Assembly: GCA_905221605.1 (NCBI GenBank)
Contig: CAJNDS010000021.1
Location: 62,001-126,000, forward strand
Direction of reading: 5' to 3'
DNA length: 64,000 nucleotides
Origin: Symbiodinium natans
Lineage: Eukaryota; Sar; Dinophyceae; Suessiales; Symbiodiniaceae
Positions within the stretch are counted from its first letter, which is position 1. The number at the start of each line of letters is the position of its first letter. The position numbers and the translations under genes are program-made. The notes under the pieces were generated by a model, which was not told where the DNA came from, did no database searches, and saw nothing but the letters and a program-made list of their open reading frames with translations. Below are positions 29,383-39,957 of the stretch, in pieces.

Positions 29383-31446
29383 TCAGGTCCGCTGCTTTTT
29401 GTCAGCAAAGAGCGCCTGAATCTGTTCCATTTGCAACGCAAGTTGATGAGTGAGCTCTTTCTGCACGCCACTCACGGCCTGTGTGACAGTGCTCTGCACC
29501 TCGGAGCGGAGTTGACCAAGTGCAGCTTGCTGATCCTTGACAGTGGCCTGAAGGCCGGACATAGCATGGGCTTGCTCTGACACCTTTGAACCGAAGCTCT
29601 GAAACCAGCCCTCGAATTTCTGATTCTGATGTTTGAGTTCCGTCATGTTTACCTCCAGAGCATGGAGACGCTTGTCGTGCTCTGTGAGGCCAGGCGGCGG
29701 CGCGGCAGCTTCAAGCTGAGTGCGCGCCATACTCTCCAGGTCCTGACGGAGGCCATCTTCAATTTGGGTCAGTTTGGTCAGGGCACCGTTCGATGGCCCA
29801 ACCCCAGAGCGCATGGGCACATCAGCAGAGGCTCGCGCCTTGGACCAAGGATCCTGACCAAAACTCCAAGGGTCAACTGCAGGTGTAGGGGCGGAATCAT
29901 CATCCAGAAGGATGTGCTGGCGAGTCTTCTGAGATGCACAAACACTGACTGCGCACGGCTTGCGGGCATGATCCGCGAGCTTGGTCACCAGTACGAAGTT
30001 TTTGCCGTGCGGCAGGGCCTGCGCAGCAGGCTCCTCCGAGGCTCCGACGACCCACGCAGATCCTGCGCTGTCTCCGCGATCTGGCTGCAGGGGCTTGGCG
30101 TTCCAAGACCAGGACTTGAGGAGCTGGACAACTCCGGCTCGTTGGAAGCCGAACGGCAGCGGATGCAACCGGTAACGGAACAAAACACGGACCTTGGAGA
30201 ATGCATGCTGAGGACGAACAGCAGTGAAGACAGCTTGCTCATCGCTATCTCGAACACGCAGCCCGTACCTACATCCCAACCGCGCGAGTCCCAAGGATTT
30301 GCTGCAGGTCTGGTGCGCATGCTGCGCTTGCGCAAGGCCTGCTCCTGGGAGCCACACTACGGCCCATCCCGGGTGCGTGCCTGAACCGTCCTCAGCACGT
30401 GGCTCCACATACAACCCTGGGCACACAATCTTAAACAAGTGATTGGGAGCAGAGGCTGGAACCCGAACGTACGCCTGAAACACTGCTGCCTCGGCAGGCT
30501 TGGTCTTGCCTCCAGACGACTTGGTGAACATGCGGGCCCACACATCGAGCAAGAGACGGTCAACCTCCTCCTCCACTGCTGGATGAAAGCCCGCGCAAGA
30601 CTGGTTGCACGCAGCATCCTTGCAGACTTTCATGCCGGGTACGTTTTGCATCAGAGCGCGGAGCGGCGCTTCAACCACTTGATCCCACGGGATCTGCGCT
30701 TCATCCCGGTACAGGTTTACGCGGCACACAATCGTTTCAATGCCCTCAACGTCGATGGCATCCGACTGTGCCAAAAGTACCTCCTCATCCCCAAGTTGGA
30801 TCAGGGACCCAAGCACTAACACGGCTTCACCCGTAGGCGCATACAGGGCAGGAAACCGGACGGTGGTGACCCGGGCTAATGGATGAGCGGTGACAGGAAT
30901 CTCCGCGGTCACAAGCAGAGCAAGAGCTTCAACCGACAAACTGCGGCCATCCGACAGGAAGGGAGCCGCTTGCTGCGGCGAGACAAAGCAGACGCCAGAT
31001 GCCTGGGATTGCACTTCATGAAAGGCCAGCTGCTTCAAAGGCGTGCTGTCCGCAGCAACAAAGCTACCAGGCGAAAGCTGCAAGTGTCCAGCATCAACCT
31101 GAAGCGGCACTTGCATGTGCGAACGGGCGCCCTTCTGCTTCTTTGCCTTGGGGTGTGGCACTGAAGTTCCATGCCGTTGCTGTGCTTTGTGCTCAATGTA
31201 CGCCTGGAGCTCCTCTGAGCTGACATACTTAAAATTGCTGCCTGGCTTAGCAGCGGCCGCCTTCAAAGCCTGCCAGGGATTGCTGGCCTGAAGAGCAAGC
31301 GCGATTGGACCAGCGCCTACCTTCTTAACTGCTGCCTTGACTCTATCATTCACAGCATCTTGCGGCACCCCATGCGTGCACAAAATGCTGGTAAGAGCTG
31401 CCTCCTGCTCGGAGCTCAGGCCACCATGACCCATACGAGTACTCAT
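29383..31446 (-). CDS. LINE ORF1 (gag-like RNA-binding protein)
   Basis: 687 residues, 171 bp upstream of ORF2, in the position of ORF1, whose product packages LINE RNA. A Lys-rich stretch (PHPKAKKQKG, about residue 100) could bind nucleic acid. The C-terminal 120 residues are predicted coiled coil (heptads in LHALEVNMTELKHQNQKF and QAALGQLRSEVQSTVTQAVS), as in multimerising ORF1 proteins. No zinc knuckle was seen. It starts MSTRMGHGG and ends before a TGA at 29383. The assignment rests mainly on position and coiled coil. Confidence 0.75.
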   Translation of the reverse strand: MSTRMGHGGLSSEQEAALTSILCTHGVPQDAVNDRVKAAVKKVGAGPIALALQASNPWQALKAAAAKPGSNFKYVSSEELQAYIEHKAQQRHGTSVPHPKAKKQKGARSHMQVPLQVDAGHLQLSPGSFVAADSTPLKQLAFHEVQSQASGVCFVSPQQAAPFLSDGRSLSVEALALLVTAEIPVTAHPLARVTTVRFPALYAPTGEAVLVLGSLIQLGDEEVLLAQSDAIDVEGIETIVCRVNLYRDEAQIPWDQVVEAPLRALMQNVPGMKVCKDAACNQSCAGFHPAVEEEVDRLLLDVWARMFTKSSGGKTKPAEAAVFQAYVRVPASAPNHLFKIVCPGLYVEPRAEDGSGTHPGWAVVWLPGAGLAQAQHAHQTCSKSLGLARLGCRYGLRVRDSDEQAVFTAVRPQHAFSKVRVLFRYRLHPLPFGFQRAGVVQLLKSWSWNAKPLQPDRGDSAGSAWVVGASEEPAAQALPHGKNFVLVTKLADHARKPCAVSVCASQKTRQHILLDDDSAPTPAVDPWSFGQDPWSKARASADVPMRSGVGPSNGALTKLTQIEDGLRQDLESMARTQLEAAAPPPGLTEHDKRLHALEVNMTELKHQNQKFEGWFQSFGSKVSEQAHAMSGLQATVKDQQAALGQLRSEVQSTVTQAVSGVQKELTHQLALQMEQIQALFADKKQRT

Positions 31447-31518
31447 TGCACACAGGTTAGGAACTCTCGAGGTTCAGCTGCCCCAGCCTGACCCCTGGGA
31501 GGACTCGAGCCCAGGCTC

Positions 31519-31625
31519 CTATAAGCCCTATAAGCCCTATAAGCCCCATAAACCCTATACGCCCTATAAGCCCACACAAGCCCTATAATCCCCATAAACC
31601 CCATAAACCCTGTAACGCCCTAAGC
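31519..31625. repeat. 9-bp array CCCTATAAG at the LINE 5' side
   Basis: Perfect TATAAGCCC units to about 31575, then decayed CCCCATAAACC units. Same strand and unit as 24126-24236. Confidence 0.9.
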
Positions 31626-33150
31626 CAGCCCTCCGTGAGTTTGGGAGGAGCTGGAGCGGAACGTGGCCTCCGCTGTTGAGGCAGCTCGGAGGAGCAGGCC
31701 TCGACTTCCTGCTCTTGATGACTGAGACGAGACTTTCTCTTTGAGACTTTGTGCTCAGGGTTGAGGGCTTGCTGGGGGGCTTTGGGGTTTTTGGGGTTCC
31801 TCTGGGGCTTCGGAAGTTCAGGGTTTGAGGGTTTATGGTTGAGGAGTGCGGGGGGTGCCCTGCGCTGTCAGGGAGCTTGTGCAGCAAAGCCCGGCCCCCG
31901 GTGCCACAGGAGAGGTGTCTTTTTTGAGCACTTGCTTTTTGTTTTGCTTCGCACTTGGAGCTCTGAGGGTTTAGGGTTTGGAGTTTGGGGTTTGCGGTGT
32001 AGGGTTTGGGGATGTTTGGGGTTTAGGGTTTAGGGTTTAGGGTATAGGGTTGATCGTCTGCAGCTATCCTTTCAGGCTCAACCCGCTGCCGGTGCTTTAG
32101 GGCCCTTTTGTGTCCAGGTCTTAGGAATGGCGGCGCTGGGCGAAGCAGAAGAGATCCTGCTGTACTACTCCGGGGACTCCGCGCTGGATCCCCCGAGGCT
32201 GAGTCTGAGTGGCCCATGGCACGCGGATGGGCGGCTTTTGCGACTTTGGGTACAGAATCGATAAGCATGAAGACCAAGCAGTGAGAATACGTACGTATAT
32301 GACTAGAGGAATGTAAGTTGAATGTGATTACAGAAACATATTAAACATGGCCAGCTTGATGCTGCCAGTATCAGTATCAATATCAATGTATTTTGATCAT
32401 AAGCATAGACATCCATATAGCTGTACGTATCATATAGATATAAGTGCAGTTGTACATGTATAGATACAAATCCGAATGCACGTATGTTCGTCATATGAAG
32501 TATATACTGCGCAAATACAAATGCACGCGCATGTGTACGCCTGTACATAGGAAACAAGTCGAGTGTTAGTGGCCGCGGGAACAGCCTTCAAACATGAACA
32601 ACTCCAGGCCCTCATTTCTAAACACTGCACTCTGGATGCGGCATGCATTCGCATTCTACACAAGGATCACGTCCTTCCAGTGCGCTCTTTGCGCACCTCA
32701 GGTGAGGCGCACTGGAGCCATCGGGGGATGTCACAGAGGGCTCATATGTACGGGCTCGCATTCCACGCCTTTGTGGCTGTCAGAACAAAAAAACTCATTC
32801 TGTGGAGTCTTGAACCTCTCGTCCGGCGACATCGTGGGCGATCCGCACCTCGATTAACCTCCATGTTTCGAAGCTGTGTCTTCGAGACCCAAGCCCTTCA
32901 GTGTTTTAGTTTGCTTTTTGGGGAGCGAGCCCATGTCAAAACTCTTGCCGTTAAACCGACTGAAGGCCTGCACACCTTGGAGCCCCCACGGAGTCCCTGC
33001 TCGTAGATAAGAAGCCTGACTGTGCCATCATGCAGAAGAACGGAGGGCTTTGCACTCCAGCTTCATGTTGCCGTGTTCAAAGTATCTTGAGGTGCCTAAG
33101 CTAAGGTTACGCAACTTCCCAAGCGAAACAACACACATAAGCTCTTCTTC
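31626..33150. other. No confident gene; TTTAGGG stretch at 31966-32049
   Basis: 31750-32049 is G-rich, decayed telomere-like sequence ending in four perfect TTTAGGG units. 32300-32560 is AT-rich. ORF 32563-33006 has no recognisable domain. Confidence 0.4.
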
Positions 33151-33380
33151 GTGGTGTTCCAAGTCGTTCGACACCTCACTTCGGCAGTGTTCGGGCCTGG
33201 GCGAGAGCAGGGGAAACCGATCAACCCCAAATCCTCAACCCAAGCAGAGGGTTCGCAGACACACGCGAACCGCCACGAAGGAACAGAAGTTGTTCAGAGC
33301 ATTTGTGAGCAGATCCGAGACGGAGCTGCCTATGCACTGAAGATGCGCCATGTCCTTTGTCTTGATAGCAAATGTAGATT
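33151..33380 (+). CDS. Exon-like segment abutting element A
   Basis: The frame reads REQGKPINPKSSTQAEG, HANRHEGTEVVQSICEQIRD and AAYALKMRHVLCLDSKCRFG up to the start of element A at 33385. Coding-like composition, unknown family, 5' boundary uncertain. Confidence 0.4.
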
Positions 33381-33384
33381 TGGA

Positions 33385-33486
33385 GGGTTTACGATGTTAG
33401 GGGTGCCTTATTGATGTCCTCATTTTCTGGGGATCCTACTATTTGGGGGTTTTATTTTCGGGGTCCCCTATTTTCGTAAACCCCCC
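33385..33486 (+). repeat. Element A, full-length copy
   Basis: Ends GGGTTTACGATGTTAGGGG and TTTTCGTAAACCCCCC, with internal GGGGATCCTACTA block. Confidence 0.85.
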
Positions 33487-33625
33487 ATTTTGCTTCAGAC
33501 TGGGAACCATGGAAACATGCGAGCTTGAGTTTTTTGGGAGACCTTTGCCTCGCCATGTGCCATCGTGACCCAACTTTCCAAGGCACATTGTGCATAAACG
33601 CTTCCCCTTCACATGCATGCAAGTA

Positions 33626-33653
33626 TGAATATATATATATATATATATATATA
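33626..33653. repeat. TA microsatellite
   Basis: Fourteen TA dinucleotides. Confidence 0.95.
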
Positions 33654-33756
33654 GAGCTGCGTAGACACGGCCAGCCCATGCATACAGAACAGCACATGTG
33701 TACAGAGAAGTAAGCGCAACAAAGGTGGTGGAACATGTTCTGTACAGCTCGCTGGC

Positions 33757-34896
33757 ATGTTTCGCACTCCCCGTAGCAAACACGGGGCCCTACCTTCGTT
33801 TGTGGGCAGGCCATACAAGATGAAACGGCTGGTGTACCAGAGCGCCGCTTGGCAGCTATTACGCAATTTCGAAGGCCTGAGCCGCAAAGCAAAGCTTCCC
33901 TTGCTACAGGCAGGTGATGGGGTCTTCGTCATCACTCTGAACGATCCTGCTCGGCTCAACTGCATGAGCTTGAATCTGGCGCAGGAGGCGGTGACGTTTT
34001 TCCACATCACAAACCCTTGCGCCAAGGAAATGTAGCATCCAGCACTTTCATTTGTTGATGCCTTACTTGGAGCAGGTTTCTCTGTTGCTCGTCACTTGGC
34101 TGAAGCTAAGCTGGGGTTTGTTTTTTTCTGCAGACTTCTAGCGTTAGCCGTGGGAACACACTAGCAAAGGTGCTTGAGTCTTTACCGTGCCCGCAGCAGG
34201 AGCACGTCAAGAGGGACGAGCGATGCAAAGTCATTGTGCCTGCTGCCGAGCAAGGTTGAGGGTTTAGGGTTTAGGGTTTAGGGTTTAGGGTTCTGGAGTC
34301 AAATCTCTGAGTGCTGAGGTGGACAGGCGCCGGGCGAGCTTTCTGTTCGGGCGGCAACTTCACAGATCCCAGCACAGAAGTTCCTGAAGAGGCAGGCTCC
34401 AAAGACTGCGGAGGCAGCAACAGATGTTCAAGTTGCGACGGGTGTGGGTCAGGTCTATGAGGGCTACGTCAAAGCCGCTTGGCCCGTCCTACACTAGCAG
34501 ACTATGCTGGACCTGTGTTCAAGCATGGACACAATTTTCTGGTGCAGGCAGGGATTGCAACCCGGCTGCCTGACATCTCTTTGTCGGGCCCCACGCGGGT
34601 GCGCCCGAGTGTGTGCGGGAATTGGGGGGGCAGTGCTACCTGACTTCGCCAACTATATTAGGCATACGGGTGTTCCCATAATAGGGGTACCCCTTATATA
34701 CCCCAAATTATAGAATCCCCTTTAAGAGACCCCCAAACAGGGTACCCCTATTTTCGTAAACCCCCCTTATGGAGTCTCTGGAGCCAATGCCTGAGTGCAT
34801 CCTGGTGGCGCAGGCCATGATCAAGCTGCCAAAGATATCCATCGCAGCTGTCAACGGCATGGCAATTGGTGGAGGGGTCAACCTCGCGCTGGTTTG
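33757..34896 (+). CDS. Enoyl-CoA hydratase/isomerase (crotonase family), at least four exons
   Basis: Exon 1 (to 33990) ends GVFVITLNDPARLNCMSLNL-AQEA before GTGACG; start is ATG 33757 or 33817. Exon 2 (34134-34254), after a T-rich CTGCAG, ends VKRDERCKVIVPAAEQ with one extra base. Exon 3 (34327 to about 34410-34455) restores the split Gly and reads AGRAFCSGGNF, the first half of the crotonase oxyanion hole. Exon 4 (about 34769-34896) reads LPKISIAAVNGMAIGGGVNL, the second half. The order is that of enoyl-CoA hydratases and relatives, acting on acyl-CoA in mitochondria or peroxisomes. Intron 2 is 72 nt and about half TTTAGGG repeat; intron 3 holds element A. The C-terminal exons were not found, so it could be incomplete or a pseudogene. 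Confidence 0.65.
34255..34326 (+). other. 72-nt telomere-repeat intron of the crotonase gene
   Basis: GT at 34255 and AG at 34325-34326 flank conserved coding on both sides. 34258-34292 is TTTAGGG repeat beginning three bases after the donor. Removing it joins VIVPAAEQ and GAGRAFCSGGNF in frame. Confidence 0.7.
34665..34767 (+). repeat. Element A copy next to crotonase exon 4
   Basis: Right end TTTTCGTAAACCCCCC intact; left end degenerate. Internal GGGGTACCCC and CCCCAAATTATAGAATCCCC blocks match. Confidence 0.75.
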
Positions 34897-35588
34897 GCAA
34901 GACTTTGTTCCTCGGCCCAATCATGGTGCAAGGCCAAGGGGTTCTCTTTGGGGTTCGCATGAGGCAATTGGGCACCGCATGTGGGCTGGACTCTCCTTCC
35001 CACTCCTCGCGAGGTATATGCCAGCCAGGCCGGCCGGCACTTCGATGTCCTTGCGCAGCGACTGCCACACAGCGGGCTCATCTTTTGTTTCTAGAAAGCC
35101 GGCGGCATCCGGACTCTGAAGTCTGCCTCGGCGAGTAGATAACTGGTAGGCCTCAAGCCCTCGAAGGCCAAACCTAGAACAGCAGAAGAAACTCACCCCT
35201 TGGTCCGAAGGATGCGTCGTTTCGCTATCCGTTTGGAGAGTTGGGCCTTGTACCGGAGTTGGGCTCGTCGGTGTTGCTGCTCCTCCGCTGCAGCTTAGGG
35301 CTCTCTAGGGTTTTGAGGTAGGGGGTTGTATGGTTCTATGGCTTTCAGGTACCAGTACCTACAACGCTACGTGTTTATTACGCATGAGCCTTCAGGCAGG
35401 TTGTCAGGATCCACCAGGATCGTGCAGCTTCAGGGCTGTTTGGAATTCAGGGTCGAAGCCAGCCCCTTGACGTTTAGAACCGTGCCCTGCGCTCCGGAGC
35501 CCAAGGCCAAAGCTGGTGGGGCTGGTGCGCGCCAAGGAACTCCTGCAGCACCTCTGGCTGCAAGACCGGGATGAAGGGCTTTTGGGTC
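34897..35588. other. Crotonase downstream region, nothing resolved
   Basis: Several open frames (34866-35138 +, 34921-35196 -) but none continues the crotonase pattern. No other family seen. Confidence 0.35.
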
Positions 35589-35642
35589 AGGGTTTAGGGT
35601 GTAGGGTTTAGGGTTTAGGGTTTAGGGTTTAGGGTTTAGGGT
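35589..35642. repeat. TTTAGGG array
   Basis: Seven units, one a GTGTAGGG variant. Confidence 0.9.
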
Positions 35643-35711
35643 CTGGCTGCAAGACGCCCGCATTAGACTGGTGGGGGGCTAAGCCATGGCTAGACGGCTC
35701 ATCCAGCCACA

Positions 35712-35841
35712 AGTATGGGCCCTTAAGTGGGGACCCCTTCTCTGGCCCTTATATACCCTATACAAACCAAAGGCCCATACATCAGAACCCTTTAAAGACA
35801 GTTAGGGACCCTGTTAAGGGCCCATGAAACTACCGTTAGGG
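35712..35841 (-). repeat. Interspersed element C, copy 1
   Basis: The reverse complement matches 39958-40091 in several blocks (AAAGGGTTCTGA, GTATGGGCC, GGGTATATAAGGG). Inverted relative to copy 2. Confidence 0.65.
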
Positions 35842-35938
35842 TTCAGCTTTCACCAAACTGACACTCAAAAAATTGTTTGTGCGCCCAGGCTCGGCACCGA
35901 GTTCTCTGCGAAGCAGGCGCTGGAGCTCCTCAGCTGTA

Positions 35939-38361
35939 GTTGCTAAAAGTTGCTTTAAGGTGCTCAAAGTTGCTCAAAGTTGCTCAAAGTTGCTCAAAGT
36001 TGCTCCAAGTCGCGCAAAGTTGCTCAAAGTTGCTCAAAGTTGCTCCAAGTCGCGCAAAGTTGCTCAAAGTTGCTCAAAGTTGCTCCAAGTCGCGCAAAGT
36101 TGCTCCAAGTCGCGCAAAGTTGCTCCAAGTCGCGCAAAGTTGCTCAAAGTCGCGCAAAGTTGCTCCAAGTTGCTCAAAGTTGCTCCAAGTCGCGCAAAGT
36201 TGCTCCAAGTCGCGCAAAGTTGCTCCAAGTCGCGCAAAGTTGCTCAAAGTTGCTCAAAGTTGCTCCAAGTCGCGCAAAGTTGCTCAAAGTTGCTCAAAGT
36301 TGCTCCAAGTCGCGCAAAGTTGCTCCAAGTCGCGCAAAGTTGCTCCAAGTCGCGCAAAGTTGCTCAAAGTCGCGCAAAGTTGCTCAAAGTTGCTCAAAGT
36401 TGCTCCAAGTCGCGCAAAGTTGCTCCAAGTCGCGCAAAGTTGCTCCAAGTCGCGCAAAGTTGCTCCAAGTCGCGCAAAGTTGCTCCAAGTCGCGCAAAGT
36501 TGCTCCAAGTCGCGCAAAGTTGCTCAAGTCGCGCAAAGTTGCTCCAAGTCGCGCAAAGTTGCTCAAAGTTGCTCAAAGTTGCTCCAAGTCGCGCAAAGTT
36601 GCTCAAAGTTGCTCAAAGTTGCTCCAAGTCGCGCAAAGTTGCTCCAAGTTGCTCAAAGTTGCTCCAAGTCGCGCAAAGTTGCTCCAAGTTGCTCAAAGTT
36701 GCTCCAAGTCGCGCAAAGTTGCTCCAAGTCGCGCAAAGTTGCTCCAAGTCGCGCAAAGTTGCTCAAAGTCGCGCAAAGTTGCTCAAAGTTGCTCCAAGTC
36801 GCGCAAAGTTGCTCCAAGTTGCTCAAAGTTGCTCCAAGTCGCGCAAAGTTGCTCCAAGTTGCTCAAAGTTGCTCAAAGTTGCTCCAAGTCGCGCAAAGTT
36901 GCTCCAAGTTGCTCAAAGTTGCTCCAAGTCGCGCAAAGTTGCTCCAAGTCGCGCAAAGTTGCTCCAAGTCGCGCAAAGTTGCTCAAAGTTGCTCAAAGTT
37001 GCTCCAAGTCGCGCAAAGTTGCTCCAAGTCGCGCAAAGTTGCTCCAAGTCGCGCAAAGTTGCTCAAAGTTGCTCAAAGTTGCTCCAAGTCGCGCAAAGTT
37101 GCTCAAAGTTGCTCAAAGTTGCTCCAAGTCGCGCAAAGTTGCTCAAAGTTGCTCAAAGTTGCTCCAAGTCGCGCAAAGTTGCTCAAAGTTGCTCAAAGTT
37201 GCTCCAAGTCGCGCAAAGTTGCTCCAAGTCGCGCAAAGTTGCTCCAAGTCGCGCAAAGTTGCTCAAAGTCGCGCAAAGTGCTCAAAGTTGCTCAAAGTTG
37301 CTCCAAGTCGCGCAAAGTTGCTCAAAGTTGCTCAAAGTTGCTCCAAGTCGCGCAAAGTTGCTCAAAGTTGCTCAAAGTTGCTCCAAGTCGCGCAAAGTTG
37401 CTCCAAAAAGTTGCTCCAAGTCGCGCAAAGTTGCTCCAAGTCGCGCAAAGTTGCTCCAAGTTGCTCAAAGTTGCTCCAAGTCGCGCAAAGTTGCTCCAAG
37501 TCGCGCAAAGTTGCTCCAAGTCGCGCAAAGTTGCTCAAAGTTGCTCAAAGTTGCTCCAAGTCGCGCAAAGTTGCTCCAAGTTGCTCAAAGTTGCTCCAAG
37601 TCGCGCAAAGTTGCTCCAAGTTTGCTCAAAGTTTGCTCAAAGTTGCTCAAAGTTGCTCCAAGTCGCGCAAAGTTGCTCCAAGTTGCTCCAAAGTTGCTCC
37701 AAGTCGCGCAAAGTTGCTCCAAGTCGCGCAAAGTTGCTCCAAGTCGCGCAAAGTTGCTCAAAGTTGCTCAAAGTTGCTCAAAGTTGCTCAAAGTTGCTCC
37801 AAGTCGCGCAAAGTTGCTCAAAGTTGCTCAAAGTTGCTCCAAGTCGCGCAAAGTTGCTCAAAGTTGCTCAAAGTTGCTCCAAGTCGCGCAAAGTTGCTCC
37901 AAGTCGCGCAAAGTTGCTCCAAGTCGCGCAAAGTTGCTCCAAGTCGCGCAAAGTTGCTCCAAGTTGCTCAAAGTTGCTCCAAGTCGCGCAAAGTTGCTCC
38001 AAGTCGCGCAAAGTTGCTCCAAGTCGCGCAAAGTTGCTCAAAGTTGCTCAAAGTTGCTCCAAGTCGCGCAAAGTTGCTCAAAGTTGCTCAAAGTTGCTCC
38101 AAGTCGCGCAAAGTTGCTCAAAGTTGCTCAAAGTTGCTCCAAGTCGCGCAAAGTTGCTCCAAGTTGCTCAAAGTTGCTCCAAGTCGCGCAAAGTTGCTCC
38201 AAGTTGCTCCAAGTTGCTCCAAGTCGCGCAAAGTTGCTCCAAGTTGCTCAAAGTTGCTCCAAGTCGCGCAAAGTTGCTCCAAGTCGCGCAAAGTTGCTCA
38301 AAGTCGCGCAAAGTTGCTCAAAGTTGCTCAAAGTTGCTCAAAGTTGCTCAAAGTTGCTCAA
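35939..38361. repeat. 2.4-kb satellite with a 10-bp unit, three unit types
   Basis: About 240 head-to-tail units of three kinds: TTGCTCAAAG, TTGCTCCAAG and TCGCGCAAAG. The CGCG-containing unit never follows itself. A few 9-, 11- and 13-bp units occur (near 36525, 37402, 37620 and 37690). No unit junction creates a stop in the + strand, so all three forward frames stay open over the array (frames 35873-38461, 35940-38411, 35980-38448) and read the same repeated KVAQSCSKLL-type peptide. I treat this as a satellite and not a gene. Confidence 0.95.
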
Positions 38362-38469
38362 GGGCTGGATGCACTGCTCTCATGTCCTCGGCATGGCGCA
38401 TGGCAAGTTAAGGATGGGCCTTTGCACGGCGGTGGTGCCCCAGAGTGAGGCCTGGACATGACATGACAG

Positions 38470-38545
38470 GCTTGTCCCATTATTATTATTACTATTATTA
38501 TTACTATTATTATTATTACTATTATTATTATGATTATTATTATTT
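38470..38545. repeat. ATT microsatellite
   Basis: TTA/TAT units with interruptions, followed by AT-rich sequence. Confidence 0.9.
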
Positions 38546-38671
38546 TTTATATTCCACACATCAATAAGACCGACAACAAACATAAGATACAATAAATAAG
38601 ACAATGTGAAATGACACTGGAGAATATGATAATATAGTACAAGTATAGACACATATTAAAGAAGTAGAAAA

Positions 38672-38708
38672 ACTATATATATATATATATATATATACAT
38701 ATATGTAT
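38672..38708. repeat. TA microsatellite
   Basis: Mostly TA dinucleotides ending in ATATGTATGG. Confidence 0.9.
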
Positions 38709-38751
38709 GGAATTCAACTACATGATGGACATGGGGTTGGCCTCTGCTCAG

Positions 38752-38859
38752 CCTGTCCAGGTGCTTGCCAAAGCGATTGAGGCCGCGAAGAAGTTGGCAG
38801 CCATGCCGCAGACACTCGGCTCAGCTCATCCGGTTTTTGAGCTTCCCGAGTTCATGGGG
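38752..38859 (+). CDS. Exon-like segment ending at a TTTAGGG array
   Basis: After GCCTCTGCTCAG the frame reads PVQVLAKAIEAAKKLAAMPQ and then SAHPVFELPEFMG, stopping where GGGTTTAGGG begins (38857-38881). Helical and coding-like; family unknown. Confidence 0.4.
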
Positions 38860-39114
38860 GTTTAGGGTTTAGGGTTTAGGGCAGCTGGACCTGAGTACAC
38901 CCGAAAGTGGCTCTGCGCGCTTGTGCTGCCTTTAGCAGGTTTTGCAGCACAAGCTGTTCCCCAAAAAAGCCAACAAAGCTTGAACCCGAAGCTTAAACCC
39001 TCAACCCCATATAAAGACGACCGACCCCTCGACCCTCGAACCCTAGAGACTCCCAACACCTTGCACCTACCCCGGTAGAGCTCCTCCACACCCGAGAAGC
39101 TGACCCTTAAGCCC

Positions 39115-39500
39115 TGAACCAACAACCCCAACACACCCCTAAGCCCTAAACCCTAAAACCACCCAAACCCTAAACCCCCCAAACCCCAAGCCCTAAACCC
39201 CAAACCCTAAACCCGAAAACTCCAAACCCTAGAAATCCTCAGCCCGCCTGAGGCTCGCACTCCGGGAGTCCAAACGCCTCCTGAATCAGGATTCAGGGTT
39301 CAGGGGTTCAGGGTGGAGGGTTTAGGGGTGTGGGGTTTAGGAGTGTATGCTTTTAGGGCTTAGGGTTTAGGGTTTAGGGTTTAGGGTTTAGGGTTTAGGG
39401 TTGAGAGCTCAAGGGTCTTTTCTGTGGGTTCAGGGTTTAGGTTTAGGGTTTAGGGTTTAGGGTCTAGGGGCAAGAGGGTTTAGGGGTATAAGGGATCTAA
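39115..39500. repeat. CCCTAAA array and TTTAGGG array with a 47-nt exon-like core
   Basis: Left arm 39115-39232 (variant CCCTAAA), right arm 39355-39480 (TTTAGGG, partly perfect). Between them 39243-39289 lies after CCTCAG and reads RLRLALRESKRLLNQ up to a GA dinucleotide. Confidence 0.7.
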
Positions 39501-39745
39501 CGTGTGCGAAATAAATGGGCTTTTGTATTTGTTTCGCGTTTAAGCAGGTTTGGGCGGTCCGGGGTATTTTGGGTCCGGTTTAAGGGCTTCGCGGCCCTTT
39601 TCTCCCATGCGGGGTTTTGGAGGTTTAGGGTTAGAAGTTTGGGCGCTTTGGGTTAAATTTTGACATAGGCTTTGACGCGGGCAGAGACATGCCAGCATAC
39701 ATGGCTTTGGCGCATTTTGGGGCTGGAAAACAGTGTGTGGCTGGC

Positions 39746-39784
39746 GCTAGCACGGAGCTAGCACGGCGCTAGTACGGCGCCAGC
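39746..39784. repeat. 11-bp tandem repeat GCGCTAGCACG
   Basis: Three and a half imperfect units of GCGCTAGCACG. Confidence 0.7.
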
Positions 39785-39957
39785 AAAATGTGCACGAACC
39801 TGGGTGACAGTCAGTCACCAGACGCAGGCCCGAAAGGCTTGCAGGCGTAGGGGTTGGGTTTTCCAATACCCAGGCTTTCAACCTAACCCCTCAACCCCTC
39901 GAACTGAACCCAATCTTCCCCCTTAATGTTGACCGGCCCTGGGGTCTAAGGGTTTTC

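Larger units (their letters stand above)
24237..31518 (-). mobile_element. LINE retrotransposon inserted in a 9-bp repeat array
   Basis: A 7.3-kb non-LTR element transcribed from the minus strand: short 5' leader, ORF1 (31446-29383), a 171-bp spacer, ORF2 (29211-24325) and a short 3' region that ends directly in (GGGCTTATA)n. Both ORFs are intact, suggesting recent insertion. The identical flanking 9-mer arrays point either to a target preference for this repeat or to a repeat tail added during target-primed reverse transcription. The ends are set by the array boundaries and are approximate. Confidence 0.85.

Noticed and set aside
34327-34500. Alternative frame ending KAAWPVLH as a terminal exon
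   Set aside because: The crotonase frame AGRAFCSGGNF in the same stretch matches a conserved motif, so the other frame is a shadow.
35873-38461. Three overlapping ORFs of more than 800 codons
   Set aside because: The three 10-bp unit types contain no stop in any + frame, so the ORFs are an automatic result of the satellite.
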